Assembly (NCBI RefSeq): GCF_002993965.1 | Contig: NZ_POST01000004.1 | Location: 108,743 to 172,742 of the forward strand | Direction: 5' to 3' | Source: Apilactobacillus timberlakei | Lineage (GTDB): Bacteria > Bacillota > Bacilli > Lactobacillales > Lactobacillaceae | Length of the DNA stretch: 64,000 nt | In this document: positions 22,584 through 32,403 of the stretch, in pieces | How the letters are laid out: every line of letters begins with the position of its first letter | Numbering within the stretch: the first letter of the stretch is position 1 | Notes under the pieces: model-generated | What the model was told of the DNA's origin: nothing | The model's input: the letters and a program-made list of their open reading frames with translations, nothing else | Database searches by the model: none | Position numbers and translations under genes: made by a program

Positions 22584-23246
22584 ATGAAAGCAAATGCAAT
22601 CGCAAGTGAAAGAATAAATCCTTTCTACGTGAGGTTGAAACATCTCAAAATGGAAAAATGGTACGTTAATGCAATGCAAGAATCTAGAAGTAAACGTTGT
22701 CCATTTTCCAAGGAAAATAATTATAATAAGTTAGAAATAGATAAAATAGGATTTTATAAAAAACAACTATGGTTTCATTTTTGTGGAGTGGTCAATGAAG
22801 GTTGGGTACCTCATAAGTTTGTTCGGAAAAATTATCGGTTACTGAAATTACATTTTAAAGTGGATCATCAATATGATAATGCTATTGTTGCTGCACAAAA
22901 TTTATTATCATATTCGGGATATGATTTATCTATTGATAATGTAATTAAATTTATTGAAGATAAGCATTCATATGTTCCTAATGATTTCTTTAGATTGTTT
23001 ATTAATAACAAGGGTTCGTTTAAAATACTCAATAATAAATCATATCGTCGAATTAGGGGACAATTGTTAAGAAATCGGCCAGTCGTAATGTGGTTAGACA
23101 ATAATGAACATTGCGTAATCTTAATTGGGTTTAATCGTAAAGTCTTTTTTTATAAAGATGCACATGATGGATTAAATAAAACAATTACTGTTAGTCAACT
23201 TACTCATAGATGGAAAAAGAGTGGGTATTTAGCATTTAGTTACTAA
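22584..23246 (+). CDS. C39-like peptidase-fold protein, probably inactive
   Basis: A 220-aa protein without a signal peptide. Residues about 45-85 look like an SH3-like segment (LWFHFCGVVNEGWVPHKFV). The C-terminal 130 residues follow the Peptidase_C39_2 pattern: QYDNAIVAAQNLLSYSGYD, then EHCVILIGFN with the conserved His, and a final WKKSGYLAFSY. The nucleophile Cys expected after Q-x-x-x-x (GCEA in active members) is absent; the segment reads DNAIVAA. A binding or structural role is more likely than proteolysis. GAAGGTG ribosome-binding site; terminator follows. Confidence 0.6.
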   Translation: MKANAIASERINPFYVRLKHLKMEKWYVNAMQESRSKRCPFSKENNYNKLEIDKIGFYKKQLWFHFCGVVNEGWVPHKFVRKNYRLLKLHFKVDHQYDNAIVAAQNLLSYSGYDLSIDNVIKFIEDKHSYVPNDFFRLFINNKGSFKILNNKSYRRIRGQLLRNRPVVMWLDNNEHCVILIGFNRKVFFYKDAHDGLNKTITVSQLTHRWKKSGYLAFSY

Positions 23247-23253
23247 CGATAAT

Positions 23254-23285
23254 AAAAAGACAAGTCATTAATGACTTGTCTTTTT
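23254..23285. terminator. Bidirectional terminator
   Basis: Perfect AAAAAGACAAGTCATT / AATGACTTGTCTTTTT stem between the C39-like gene and the minus-strand tRNA. Confidence 0.9.
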
Positions 23286-23292
23286 ATTATGA

Positions 23293-23366
23293 TCACCCGC
23301 ATGGGTCTCGAACCCATAACTCCGCCTTGAGAGGGCGACGTCTTAAACCAGTTTGACCAGCGGGCA
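23293..23366 (-). tRNA. tRNA-Glu (anticodon CTC)
   Basis: Cloverleaf on the minus strand: acceptor TGCCCGC / GCGGGTG with two G-U type pairs at the end, D arm GGTCAAACTGGTTTAAGAC, anticodon stem TCGCC / GGCGG with loop CTCTCAA, T arm ATGGG-TTCGAGA-CCCAT. The loop gives CTC, reading GAG. The weak terminal acceptor pairs and lack of encoded CCA make it atypical. Confidence 0.7.
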
Positions 23367-23427
23367 ATAAATATTAACAATAATCATGTTACTTTAAAAT
23401 AATTAAATTGTCAATCTATTAATAATG

Positions 23428-23456
23428 TTGACAGTTTTATCACATAAGTTTAACAT
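23428..23456 (+). promoter_or_regulatory. Promoter of tRNA-Gln
   Basis: TTGACA at 23428-23433, 17-bp spacer, TAACAT at 23451-23456, about 20 bp upstream of the tRNA 5' end. Confidence 0.6.
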
Positions 23457-23476
23457 TAATAAATGTAATATATTTT

Positions 23477-23549
23477 TGGGTATTCGCCAAATTGGTAAGG
23501 CAGCGGACTCTGAATCCGCAATCTACTGGTTCGAGCCCAGTATACCCAA
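23477..23549 (+). tRNA. tRNA-Gln (anticodon CTG)
   Basis: Acceptor TGGGTAT / ATACCCA, anticodon stem GCGGA / TCCGC with loop CTCTGAA (anticodon CTG, codon CAG), T arm CTGG-TTCGAGC-CCAG. A73 is followed by TC, so CCA is not encoded. A terminator follows at once. Confidence 0.88.
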
Positions 23550-23554
23550 TCATT

Positions 23555-23583
23555 AAACGTCGCAGGATGCGACGTTTTTTTAT
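23555..23583 (+). terminator. Terminator of tRNA-Gln
   Basis: AAACGTCGCA / TGCGACGTTT stem with a 2-nt GA-type loop and T7. Confidence 0.88.
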
Positions 23584-23789
23584 TTGATTGTTTTTTGTTA
23601 TTGATAGAAGATTATTTAATTTAAATTTTAATTAATAAATATTAGAATAATACTAACTATACTTGAATTATGTAAACGTTTGCCTTTTTTGAACAAGTAC
23701 TATGCTTTTAAATTATTTTTATAAAGTATATAATTATCATTTGCATTTTTCAATATTTATAAATAATTAAAGAAGGAGTGAGTATTAAC

Positions 23790-25517
23790 TTGATAAGATT
23801 AGCTAAAAAATATTTAGTTTGGAGTGCAGTCTTAGCGGCTGTATTATTTTTAGTGGTTCAAGTATCTTGCGATTTATATTTGCCAACTGTTACGTCCAAC
23901 CTAATTAATAATGGGGTAGCTAAAAATAACGTTCCTTACATCTGGAGTGAAGGATTCAAAATGTTATTTGTTACCTTTATTGGTGTAGTTGCTGCTGGCG
24001 GAAACATTTATTTTGCAGCAACTCAATCCCAAAAAATGGGTAAAAAAATTCGTTCAGCAATGTATCGTAAAATAATGTATTTATCTGATCAAGACTTAGA
24101 TAAATTTGGTGATGCTTCATTAATTACTAGAAATACTAATGACGTTGTTCAAATTCAAAACGTAATGATTCAGGTTTTAAGAATGATGATTATGTCGCCA
24201 ATTATGTTAATTGGTGCAATGTCATTGGCATTCTTTAAAAGTCCTCGATTAACCATTGTTTTCTTTGCTGCATTAGTTGTGCTAGCAATTGTAGTTGCTA
24301 TTATTATGTCATTTGCTGGCCCTATGTTTAAAAAATTGCAAGGACAAACTGATAAATTAAATTTAGTGTTTAGAGAAGGATTAACTGGTGTCAGGGTAAT
24401 CAGAGCTTTTAATCGTGATGATTACGAACAAAATCGTTTTGATAAATATAATACTAAATATGCTAGTACCGGAATTCGTGTATTCATGCTTGTTTCTCTA
24501 ATGTTCCCGTTGATGACTTTTATTTTAAGTGGAACTAATGTTGGAATTGTGTGGTTTGGTTCCAAAATGATTGTTAATAATGGATTAGATGTTGGTAATT
24601 TAGTGGCATTTATGACTTACGCTACTCAAATCTTAATTAGTTTTATGATGCTATCGTTCTTATTTGTTTTTATTCCTAGAGCGCAAGCTTCTGCTTCACG
24701 TATTAATGAAGTGTTCGATGTTAAAAATTCAATCAATGATCCTAAGAATCCTAATAAGATTGAAAAGGATAATAATACTTTAAGTTTTGACCATGTTGAT
24801 TTTAAATATCAGGATTCCAAAAATCTATCACTAAAGGACATTAACTTTTTAGCCAAAGCAGGTCAAACGGTTGCTGTAATTGGTGAAACTGGTTCTGGTA
24901 AATCTAGTTTAATTGATTTAATTCCAAGATTATACGATGTTACTTCTGGTGCTATTAAAATCAATGGTATTAATATTCAAGATATCTCTCAAAGTAATCT
25001 TCATTCTTTGATTTCTTTAACTCAACAAAAAGCAGTTTTGTTTACTGGTACTGTTAAAGAAAATATGCAATATGGTAATGAAAATGCAACTGATGAAGAA
25101 ATATGGCATGCATTAGACTTAGCCAAGGCTTCTGACTTTATTAAAGAAGAGGGAGGCTTAAATGCTAAGGTTGAACAAAATGGTGAAAACTTTTCTGGCG
25201 GGCAAAAGCAACGTTTAGCAATCGCTAGAACCATTTTAAAAGATGCTGCTATTTATATATTTGATGATTCATTTTCAGCACTAGATTTTAAAACTGATGC
25301 TGAATTAAGACAGGGGTTAAATAAAGACGATAAGATTAAAAATGCAATTACTGTGATTGTTGCACAAAGAATTTCTACAGTTGCTGATGCTGACTTGATT
25401 TTAGTACTAAACAATGGAGAATTAGTTGGCGCTGGAACTCATAAAGAATTATCTAAGGATAATCCATATTATAAAGTTATTTTAGATTCTCAAATCAAGA
25501 AGGGAGGATCCAAATAA
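23790..25517 (+). CDS. Heterodimeric ABC exporter, subunit 1 (degenerate-site half)
   Basis: Half-transporter of 575 aa: six TM helices (about 10-300) then an ATPase domain with GETGSGKSSL (Walker A), FSGGQKQRLAIART (signature) and IYIFDDSFSALD (Walker B). The catalytic Glu after Walker B is Asp, as in the first subunits of heterodimers such as LmrC, BmrC and EfrA. Likely a multidrug or lipid exporter with the next gene. I chose TTG 23790, 11 nt after GAAGGAG; the GTG at 23778 overlaps that site. Its stop overlaps the next start by one base. Confidence 0.88.
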   Translation: MIRLAKKYLVWSAVLAAVLFLVVQVSCDLYLPTVTSNLINNGVAKNNVPYIWSEGFKMLFVTFIGVVAAGGNIYFAATQSQKMGKKIRSAMYRKIMYLSDQDLDKFGDASLITRNTNDVVQIQNVMIQVLRMMIMSPIMLIGAMSLAFFKSPRLTIVFFAALVVLAIVVAIIMSFAGPMFKKLQGQTDKLNLVFREGLTGVRVIRAFNRDDYEQNRFDKYNTKYASTGIRVFMLVSLMFPLMTFILSGTNVGIVWFGSKMIVNNGLDVGNLVAFMTYATQILISFMMLSFLFVFIPRAQASASRINEVFDVKNSINDPKNPNKIEKDNNTLSFDHVDFKYQDSKNLSLKDINFLAKAGQTVAVIGETGSGKSSLIDLIPRLYDVTSGAIKINGINIQDISQSNLHSLISLTQQKAVLFTGTVKENMQYGNENATDEEIWHALDLAKASDFIKEEGGLNAKVEQNGENFSGGQKQRLAIARTILKDAAIYIFDDSFSALDFKTDAELRQGLNKDDKIKNAITVIVAQRISTVADADLILVLNNGELVGAGTHKELSKDNPYYKVILDSQIKKGGSK

Positions 25518-27334
25518 TGGAAAATAACAATAAAAAACGTGCCGAAAACTTTTGGGGTTCTACTTGGCGGTTAATAACATACGTTAAACCTTGGTTAATT
25601 GGGATTATATTTACTTTAATCATGGCAGTTGTTGCAACAGTTTTGCAGATTGTTACTCCCAAAATTTTAGGTGAAGCTACTACTGAAATTTATAAAGGGA
25701 TTATGAAGGCCTTTGAAATGAAAAAAGCTGGGCTACATGTTGGAAGTATTCCAATTGATTTTGGTGCAGTTGGTCATATTTTACTAGTAGTGGGATTGCT
25801 ATATGTTGCTGCTGCTTTATTTAATATGGGACAACAATTTATTATGACTTACATTTCTCAAAAGGTCGTTTATCAATTAAGAAAAGATATGAAGTCTAAG
25901 TTAAAACGCTTACCAATTTCATATTACGATACTCATGCTAATGGGGATGTTATGTCTACAATGATTAACGATATGGATAATATTTCCACAATGTTGCAAA
26001 CTAATTTAACCCAATTAATTACAAGTGTCTTGTTATTCTTTGGAGTGCTTTACATGATGACAACCATTAGTTGGTCTTTAACTTTAGTAGCTTTATGTAC
26101 ATTTCCACTAATTGCAGTTATTGTAGGAGTGGTTACTCCTCGTTCACAAAGATTCTTTAGTAAACAACAAAAACATTTAGGTCAAGTAAATAGTCAAGTT
26201 GAAGAAAACTTTGCTGGCCGTAACATCATTAAAACTTTTAATCGTGAAGAAGAAACTATTCAACAATTTGAAAAAGAAAATGATAAATATTATAAATCTG
26301 CTTGGAAAGCTCAATTTGTTTCAAGTTTCATGTTTCCATTGATGAATTTTGTTAAGAACTTAAATTATGTATTTGTTGCAGTCTTTGGTGGAATCAAGGT
26401 TGCTGCTGGAACCATTGCTTTAGGTAATGTTCAAGCATTTCTACAATATGTAAATATGTTTAATCAACCTATAACTAATTTGGCTAATTTAACTAATACT
26501 ATTCAGTCAACAATTGCTTCTGCTGAACGTATTTTTAAAATTCTTGATGAACCTGAAATGCAGGATCAAACTGTTAATAAAAATGTTGAAGATACTAATG
26601 ATGAAATAACTTTTGAAAATGTTGACTTTAGATATTTACCTGACACACCATTAATTCAAGATTTTAATTTACATGTTAAACAAGGTACTACGGTTGCAAT
26701 TGTTGGACCAACTGGTGCTGGTAAAACCACTATTATTAATTTGCTTGAGAGATTTTATGATATTGATTCTGGTTCTATTAAATTTAAAGGTAAGGATACA
26801 AGAGACTTTAGTAAACCAGAACTGCGTTCACATATTTCAATGGTACTTCAAGATAGCTGGTTATTTACTGGAACGGTTCTTGATAATATTAAGTATGGAA
26901 ATGCTAATGCAACTGATGAAGATGCCTACAATGCAGCCAAAGAGGCACAAGCGGATGGCTTTATTCAAAACCTTCCAGATGGTTATAACACTGTTTTGAA
27001 TGAAAATGCTACTAATATTTCACAAGGTCAACGTCAATTGATTACTATTGCCCGTGCTTTTGTTGCTGATCCGGAAGTCCTTATTTTAGATGAAGCAACT
27101 AGTTCAGTTGATACTAAGACGGAATCTTTGATTCAACAAGCAATGGATAATTTAATACAAGGACGTACTAGTTTCGTAGTTGCACACCGTTTATCTACAA
27201 TTCAAAATGCTGAAAAAATTATTGTAATGGATCATGGACAAATCATTGAAACTGGTGATCATAATTCATTGATGAAACAAAATGGTTTTTACGCTGACTT
27301 GTATAATTCTCAATTTATAGGTAATAATTTATAA
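25517..27334 (+). CDS. Heterodimeric ABC exporter, subunit 2 (catalytic half)
   Basis: A 605-aa half-transporter: six TM helices (about 20-330), then Walker A GPTGAGKTTI, Walker B LILDEATSSVD with the catalytic Glu, and H-loop VVAHRLST. The signature is ISQGQRQ rather than LSGGQ. Intact Walker B here and a degenerate one in the partner is the established pattern of LmrCD/EfrAB-type exporters. The N-terminal loop carries an inserted segment between TM1 and TM2 (EMKKAGLHVGSIPIDFG). GGGAGG inside the end of the first gene is its ribosome-binding site. Confidence 0.9.
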   Translation: MENNNKKRAENFWGSTWRLITYVKPWLIGIIFTLIMAVVATVLQIVTPKILGEATTEIYKGIMKAFEMKKAGLHVGSIPIDFGAVGHILLVVGLLYVAAALFNMGQQFIMTYISQKVVYQLRKDMKSKLKRLPISYYDTHANGDVMSTMINDMDNISTMLQTNLTQLITSVLLFFGVLYMMTTISWSLTLVALCTFPLIAVIVGVVTPRSQRFFSKQQKHLGQVNSQVEENFAGRNIIKTFNREEETIQQFEKENDKYYKSAWKAQFVSSFMFPLMNFVKNLNYVFVAVFGGIKVAAGTIALGNVQAFLQYVNMFNQPITNLANLTNTIQSTIASAERIFKILDEPEMQDQTVNKNVEDTNDEITFENVDFRYLPDTPLIQDFNLHVKQGTTVAIVGPTGAGKTTIINLLERFYDIDSGSIKFKGKDTRDFSKPELRSHISMVLQDSWLFTGTVLDNIKYGNANATDEDAYNAAKEAQADGFIQNLPDGYNTVLNENATNISQGQRQLITIARAFVADPEVLILDEATSSVDTKTESLIQQAMDNLIQGRTSFVVAHRLSTIQNAEKIIVMDHGQIIETGDHNSLMKQNGFYADLYNSQFIGNNL

Positions 27335-27376
27335 ATTAAGCATTTAAAATAAAATCAAGTTATAATGTAATTAAAT

Positions 27377-27430
27377 AAAACACTTTCGATAAATCATTAG
27401 TTTATGATGTAAGTTCGAAAGTGTTTTTTA
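27377..27430 (+). terminator. Terminator of the ABC exporter operon
   Basis: AAAACACTTTCGA / TCGAAAGTGTTTT 13-bp stem with a 25-nt loop and T6. Confidence 0.85.
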
Positions 27431-27457
27431 TATGAAATAATAAATCAGGTGAAAATT

Positions 27458-28471
27458 ATGGATTATCCAAAAACAATTGAAATGGTAAATAGGCTAGTTG
27501 ATGATGGGGTTGTTCCTGGAGTTAATTATGCCTTTATTGATGGCAATAAAGTAGAAAGGTATTTGATTGGTAACAGTGAATTAATACCTAAAAAAATAAA
27601 ATTAAAAGATAATTTAATATATGATATGGCATCACTTACCAAAGTTGTTGGCACCACAATGGTAATTTTAAAATTGGTTGATAATAACCAACTTAATATG
27701 GAAGATTCTATTAGCAAATACCTACCTCAATGGAGATATCCAAAGGTAACTGTGCGAAACTTAATTACCCATACTTCTGGAATTGAAGGATATATTAATA
27801 ATCGAAATAACTTAAATCATGATGATCTGATTAAGGCATTACTTAATTTAAAAGCAGGTAAAGGTTTGAATCATGAAATGCACTATGCTGATGTTAATTT
27901 TATTTTCTTAGGTTTAATTGCTAAGCAAATTACAGGAAAATCAATTCATGATTTAATTACTGAATGGGTATTAAAACCATTACACATGCATAATAGTTCT
28001 TTTGCTCCCAAAGATAAGGACAAATGTGTTCCCACAGTTTATGATGAGAAAAAAGGTTTATTACAAGGTTCAGTTCATGATCCTAAAGCACAAATATTAG
28101 GCACAGATTGTGGATCAGCTGGACTCTTTAGCAATATGGATGATTTAATTAAATTTGTGCATGCTATTTTATATCCTGATGACAATCCAATTATTTCATC
28201 AGCATTAGTAAAACAATTTTATGATGATCAAACTTACTCTCATGCTTTAGGACGTAGTTATGGATTCGAATTGATTCACTATCATGGAATGAAATTTATT
28301 TGGCAATCTGGATATACAGGAACCTTTATTGTTATAATTCCAAAATTAAAACGAGCAATGATTTTTTTGTCAAATCGTGTTCATCCTAAAGCACCTAATG
28401 AATACTATATTGAAAGAAGAAAGCCTTTAATTGAAACATACTTAGATGAAAATAAAAAAGCTTGGAAATAG
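27458..28471 (+). CDS. Serine hydrolase, beta-lactamase/esterase family
   Basis: A 337-aa class-C-beta-lactamase-like serine hydrolase. S-x-x-K is in MASLTKVVG, and the YxN-like motif is YADVNF. The HxG-type third motif may be in IWQSGYTG near the C terminus. No signal peptide, so it is probably cytoplasmic, as many lactobacillar esterases of this family are. Candidate substrates are esters or D-amino peptides. ATG 27458 follows AGGTGAA; the GTG nine bases earlier lies inside that site. Confidence 0.85.
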   Translation: MDYPKTIEMVNRLVDDGVVPGVNYAFIDGNKVERYLIGNSELIPKKIKLKDNLIYDMASLTKVVGTTMVILKLVDNNQLNMEDSISKYLPQWRYPKVTVRNLITHTSGIEGYINNRNNLNHDDLIKALLNLKAGKGLNHEMHYADVNFIFLGLIAKQITGKSIHDLITEWVLKPLHMHNSSFAPKDKDKCVPTVYDEKKGLLQGSVHDPKAQILGTDCGSAGLFSNMDDLIKFVHAILYPDDNPIISSALVKQFYDDQTYSHALGRSYGFELIHYHGMKFIWQSGYTGTFIVIIPKLKRAMIFLSNRVHPKAPNEYYIERRKPLIETYLDENKKAWK

Positions 28472-28488
28472 TTTCCAAGCTTTTTTGA
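28455..28488. terminator. Bidirectional terminator
   Basis: AAAAAGCTTGGAAA / TTTCCAAGCTTTTTT stem overlapping the end of the serine hydrolase gene, convergent with gatD. Confidence 0.85.
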
Positions 28489-29199
28489 TTAATAAGATTT
28501 TTCAACATCCATTTGTTCTAGTTTTGAAAAGTCATCATTAGGGTAACGTCTTTTTAATGCTTTAATTAAAATGTGTTTAGCAATAATATTGTTTCTAGCT
28601 AAAATTGGTCCATGAAAGTAGGTACAATAAACATTTTTGTAAATGGCACCTTCAGCTTTATCTTGACCATTATTACCATATCCCTTTTCAACATCACCTA
28701 AAGGACGTTCTCCTTTGCCAGTGTAAGTTACACCTTGATGATTTTCGAATCCATGGTATTGTTCACCAGTTTCTTCGTTTTTAATTAAAATGTTACCAAT
28801 GAAACGATTATCATGTTGTTGTTCTGTGTAGTGGTCTAATACACCAATCCCAGGAATTTTATCTCCGTTAGCATCAATATAATATTTACCTAGTAGTTGA
28901 AAACCACCACAGATTGCTAATAGACACCCATCTGTTTCAATAAATTTTTTGATTTCATCTTTTTTGGTTTGGATATCTTTTGAAACGATAGTTTGTTCAA
29001 AATCTTGGCCACCACCAAATACAGCAATATCATAATCATTTGCTTTAAAATCTTCATCTAAGCTGACCACATTAGATTGCACATCAATACCCATTTTTTT
29101 ACCATAATATTGTAAAACTAAAATATTACCTAAATCACCATAAGTATTCATTAAATCACCGTATAGATGAGCAATATTTAGTGTATATTTATTTGCCAT
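28489..29199 (-). CDS. gatD: Lipid II isoglutaminyl synthase, glutamine amidotransferase subunit
   Basis: Class I-type glutaminase of 236 aa (CobB/CobQ-like) that supplies ammonia to MurT for amidating D-iGlu of lipid II to D-iGln. Landmarks: HLYGDLMNTYGDLGN at the N terminus, VFGGGQDFEQ, the nucleophile Cys in LLAICGGFQLLG, and the catalytic His in YFHGPILARN. Its ATG overlaps the murT stop by one base, so the two subunits are translationally coupled. Confidence 0.95.
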   Translation of the reverse strand: MANKYTLNIAHLYGDLMNTYGDLGNILVLQYYGKKMGIDVQSNVVSLDEDFKANDYDIAVFGGGQDFEQTIVSKDIQTKKDEIKKFIETDGCLLAICGGFQLLGKYYIDANGDKIPGIGVLDHYTEQQHDNRFIGNILIKNEETGEQYHGFENHQGVTYTGKGERPLGDVEKGYGNNGQDKAEGAIYKNVYCTYFHGPILARNNIIAKHILIKALKRRYPNDDFSKLEQMDVEKSY

Positions 29200-30548
29200 T
29201 ATTCAATGCCTCCCTTAATGTATCCTTTTTCTGCAAAATCTTTTCTTAATTGCATCATAGCAGTATAAGTAGCCAAAATGTACACCTTATTTGTCGGTAA
29301 ATCAGGAATATCATTTACTATTTTTTCTAAATTTGGTTCAACATCATGAATGTTTTCATCAACACCAGCTACCTTTAGTCTGAAAGTGATATCTCGATAT
29401 CTTTCTCCACCAGTAATATATTTTTTTATTGGCATATTCTTTAAACGTTCAAATTCGCCATCCCAAATCCAACTAGTGTCAATTCCATCAGCATAGTTGG
29501 CATTTAATAAGCCAATAAATGAGAAATCTTCTTTTTCTTTTGAAATCATATCGATAACTTGATTTAAGCCAACTGGATTTTTTACTAAAATTAAAGTTAC
29601 ATCTTTACCTTCAACATTAATTTGTTCTTGGCGACCAAAGACTCTGTCATTAGACTGAAAAGCTTCAGCAGCTTTTTCAGGCTTAATTCCTAAAAAGCGA
29701 CCGACTGAATATGCAGCTATTGCATTATAAATGTTATAAACGCCACCAATACCGATTGATAATTCTTGCCCATCAACAGTAAATGATGATGAATTAGGGG
29801 TTAATTGACCTAGTTTTGTTAATTCATGACTTAAAATTGGACGCTTAAAACCACAATGAGGACAGAAATAATTACCTAAGTTAGCATAACTAATATAATG
29901 ATAGTGCAAAATATTTTCACAGACTGGACATAAAATACCATCAGTATTAGGTTCTGCCTTCATATCCTTTTCATCATTATGATTTTTAAATCCGTAATAT
30001 ATTTTAGGATTAGGTAAATCTACAGAGTTAAAGATAGGTGCATCACCATTGGCGATAATAGTAGCTTTAGGTGCTAATTTAACACCATCAATAATCTTTT
30101 TGTAAGTAGTATAGATTTCACCATAGCGATCCATTTGATCACGAAAAATATTGGTAAATACAAATGCAACTGGTTTAATATACTTAGTTAATTTAACTAC
30201 ATTTGCTTCATCTACTTCTAAAACTGCAAGTGGACGTTTATTCTTATTATTTTTGGCTTTTAAAAAGGTAGTAACTAATCCTTGTTCCATGTTAGATCCA
30301 GAAGGATTGGTTAATACATTATCGTATTTTGTTTTTAAAACTTGGACAGTAAGGGCAGTTGTTAAAGTCTTACCATTAGTACCAGTAATAACAACTACAT
30401 CGTAGTTTTTTCCTAAATGTTTTAAGATAGCAGGATCAATCTTAGTAGTTATTTTACCTGGTAATGAACTTCCACCATTCATGAAAGTATGTAAGAACCA
30501 GTATGATGATTTTCCAGCAATAGTTGCTAGTTCGCTTCTAAGTGACAT
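29199..30548 (-). CDS. murT: Lipid II isoglutaminyl synthase, Mur-ligase-like subunit
   Basis: A 449-aa Mur ligase homologue. The ATP loop is GTNGKTLTTA, and a four-Cys ribbon (CPVCENIL...YFCPHCG) inserted in the central domain is typical of MurT, as is the C-terminal DUF1727 region. With GatD it forms the enzyme amidating lipid II at the cytoplasmic face of the membrane. The ATG at 30548 (MSLRSELATIAG) follows AAGGAG; an in-frame extension to 30635 has no ribosome-binding site and is rejected. Confidence 0.95.
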   Translation of the reverse strand: MSLRSELATIAGKSSYWFLHTFMNGGSSLPGKITTKIDPAILKHLGKNYDVVVITGTNGKTLTTALTVQVLKTKYDNVLTNPSGSNMEQGLVTTFLKAKNNKNKRPLAVLEVDEANVVKLTKYIKPVAFVFTNIFRDQMDRYGEIYTTYKKIIDGVKLAPKATIIANGDAPIFNSVDLPNPKIYYGFKNHNDEKDMKAEPNTDGILCPVCENILHYHYISYANLGNYFCPHCGFKRPILSHELTKLGQLTPNSSSFTVDGQELSIGIGGVYNIYNAIAAYSVGRFLGIKPEKAAEAFQSNDRVFGRQEQINVEGKDVTLILVKNPVGLNQVIDMISKEKEDFSFIGLLNANYADGIDTSWIWDGEFERLKNMPIKKYITGGERYRDITFRLKVAGVDENIHDVEPNLEKIVNDIPDLPTNKVYILATYTAMMQLRKDFAEKGYIKGGIE

Positions 30549-30723
30549 TGTGAATGCGCTCCTTATTGATATAATATTCAAAATTTTATCACACTTTACT
30601 ATTATAGACCGTAAAAGTGCACATAAGTATGTCAATTTTATTAACTTTATTTCATACTATCGAAATTAGTCTGTAAATCAGCTATAATAATAATGAAAAT
30701 AAAAAGAGAAAGCGAGTTGTACC

Positions 30724-31308
30724 ATGGCTCAACTATATTATCGTTATGGAGCAATGAATAGTGGTAAAACTATTGAAATTATTAAAGTTGCTCATAATTA
30801 TGAGGAACAAGGTAAATCAGTAATTATTATGACTAGTGCTCTAGATACCAGAGAAGAAAGAGGAACTGTTTCTTCAAGAGTAGGTTTAAGTAGAAGTGCA
30901 CATGTAATTGATACTCAATCTGACTGTTTTGAAATGGTAAAACAAATTAATCCAGACGCCAGTTGTATTTTAGTTGATGAAGCACAGTTTCTAAGTAGAG
31001 CAAATGTACTACAATTTGCTAAGATTGTTGATGAACTGAATATCCCAGTAATTGCTTTCGGATTAAAAAATGATTTTCAAAATAAATTATTTGAAGGTTC
31101 TGAAAACTTACTCCTTTATGCAGATAAAATCGAAGAAATGAAAACAATTTGTTGGTTCTGTGGTAGAAAAGCCATTATGAATTTGCGCTTTCATGATTCT
31201 AAGCCAGTTTATGAAGGTGAGCAAATTCAAGTTGGTGGTAATGAATCATACTACCCAGTTTGTCGTAAACATTACTTCAACCCACCATTAGATTTAATCG
31301 GAAAGTGA
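30724..31308 (+). CDS. tdk: Thymidine kinase
   Basis: A 194-aa type II thymidine kinase: P-loop GAMNSGKT (9-16), the DEAQF Walker B (ILVDEAQFL), the lasso-domain zinc Cys pairs (ICWFCGRKA and VCRKH), and YYPVC near the C terminus. Phosphorylates thymidine in the salvage pathway. It starts the tdk-prfA-prmC-tsaC-glyA-upp run typical of Lactobacillaceae, 12 bp ahead of prfA. Confidence 0.95.
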   Translation: MAQLYYRYGAMNSGKTIEIIKVAHNYEEQGKSVIIMTSALDTREERGTVSSRVGLSRSAHVIDTQSDCFEMVKQINPDASCILVDEAQFLSRANVLQFAKIVDELNIPVIAFGLKNDFQNKLFEGSENLLLYADKIEEMKTICWFCGRKAIMNLRFHDSKPVYEGEQIQVGGNESYYPVCRKHYFNPPLDLIGK

Positions 31309-31320
31309 GGACTTTAATTT

Positions 31321-32403
31321 ATGGATGAAATATTTGAAAAGTTACAAGCGGTTGTTGACCGTTATGATGAATTAAATGAATTAATTAGTGATCCAGAAGT
31401 GATTGCTGATACAAAACGTTTTATGGCTTTATCTAAGGAAGAAGGTAGTCTTCGTGATATTGTTAGTGAATTTAATAAATATAAAAATATTACTGCTCAA
31501 TTAGATGAAGATAAAGAAATGCTATCTGAAAAGTTAGACGATGATATGAACGAAATGGTTAAAGGAGAAATTAGTGAACTTGAACCACAAAAATCAGAAT
31601 TAGAAGAAAAAATGAAAATCATGTTATTACCTAAAGATCCTAATGATGATAAAAATATTATTATGGAAATTCATGGTGCAGCTGGTGGTGACGAAGGTAG
31701 CTTATTTGCTGCTGATTTATACGATATGTATATTCGTTATGCTGAAAAGCAAGGTTGGAAAACTTCTATTATTGATCAAAGTGATACTGAAGTAGGTGGT
31801 TTTAAAGAAATTGCCATTATGATTCAAGGTGAAAAAGTTTACTCTAAACTTAAATTTGAAAACGGAGCTCATCGTGTACAACGTGTGCCTGCAACTGAAT
31901 CAGCTGGTCGTATTCATACTTCAACTGCTACTGTTGGCGTTATGCCTGAAGCTGAAGATGTTGACATTGATATTGATCCTAAAGATATTAAAACTGATGT
32001 TTATCGTGCTTCTGGTGCTGGTGGACAACATGTTAACAAGACTTCATCTGCAGTTAGAATGACTCATTTGCCTACTGGAATTGTAGTTGCTATGCAAGAT
32101 GAACGTTCACAACAACAAAACCGTGCAAAAGCAATGCAAGTTTTAAAAGCTCGTGTTTATGACTATTACCAACAACAAGAAGAAGATAAATATGATTCCG
32201 AAAGAAAGGCTGCCATTGGTACTGGTGATCGTTCCGAAAGAATTAGAACTTATAATTATCCACAAAATCGTGTAACTGATCATCGTATTGGTTTAACTTT
32301 AAATAAGTTAGATAAAGTGATGAATGGAGATTTGGACGAAATTATTGATGCCTTAATTGTTTCTGACCAAGCTAAGAAGTTGGAGCAGTTAAAGAATGAA
32401 TAA
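31321..32403 (+). CDS. prfA: Peptide chain release factor 1
   Basis: RF1, 360 aa, the family's usual length. The GGQ motif is in [17 protein letters not shown], and the codon-recognition P-x-T-like tripeptide lies in the [15 protein letters not shown] region. It ends translation at UAA and UAG. It overlaps prmC by 8 bp, which matches function: PrmC methylates the GGQ glutamine. Confidence 0.97.
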   Translation: MDEIFEKLQAVVDRYDELNELISDPEVIADTKRFMALSKEEGSLRDIVSEFNKYKNITAQLDEDKEMLSEKLDDDMNEMVKGEISELEPQKSELEEKMKIMLLPKDPNDDKNIIMEIHGAAGGDEGSLFAADLYDMYIRYAEKQGWKTSIIDQSDTEVGGFKEIAIMIQGEKVYSKLKFENGAHRVQRVPATESAGRIHTSTATVGVMPEAEDVDIDIDPKDIKTDVYRASGAGGQHVNKTSSAVRMTHLPTGIVVAMQDERSQQQNRAKAMQVLKARVYDYYQQQEEDKYDSERKAAIGTGDRSERIRTYNYPQNRVTDHRIGLTLNKLDKVMNGDLDEIIDALIVSDQAKKLEQLKNE

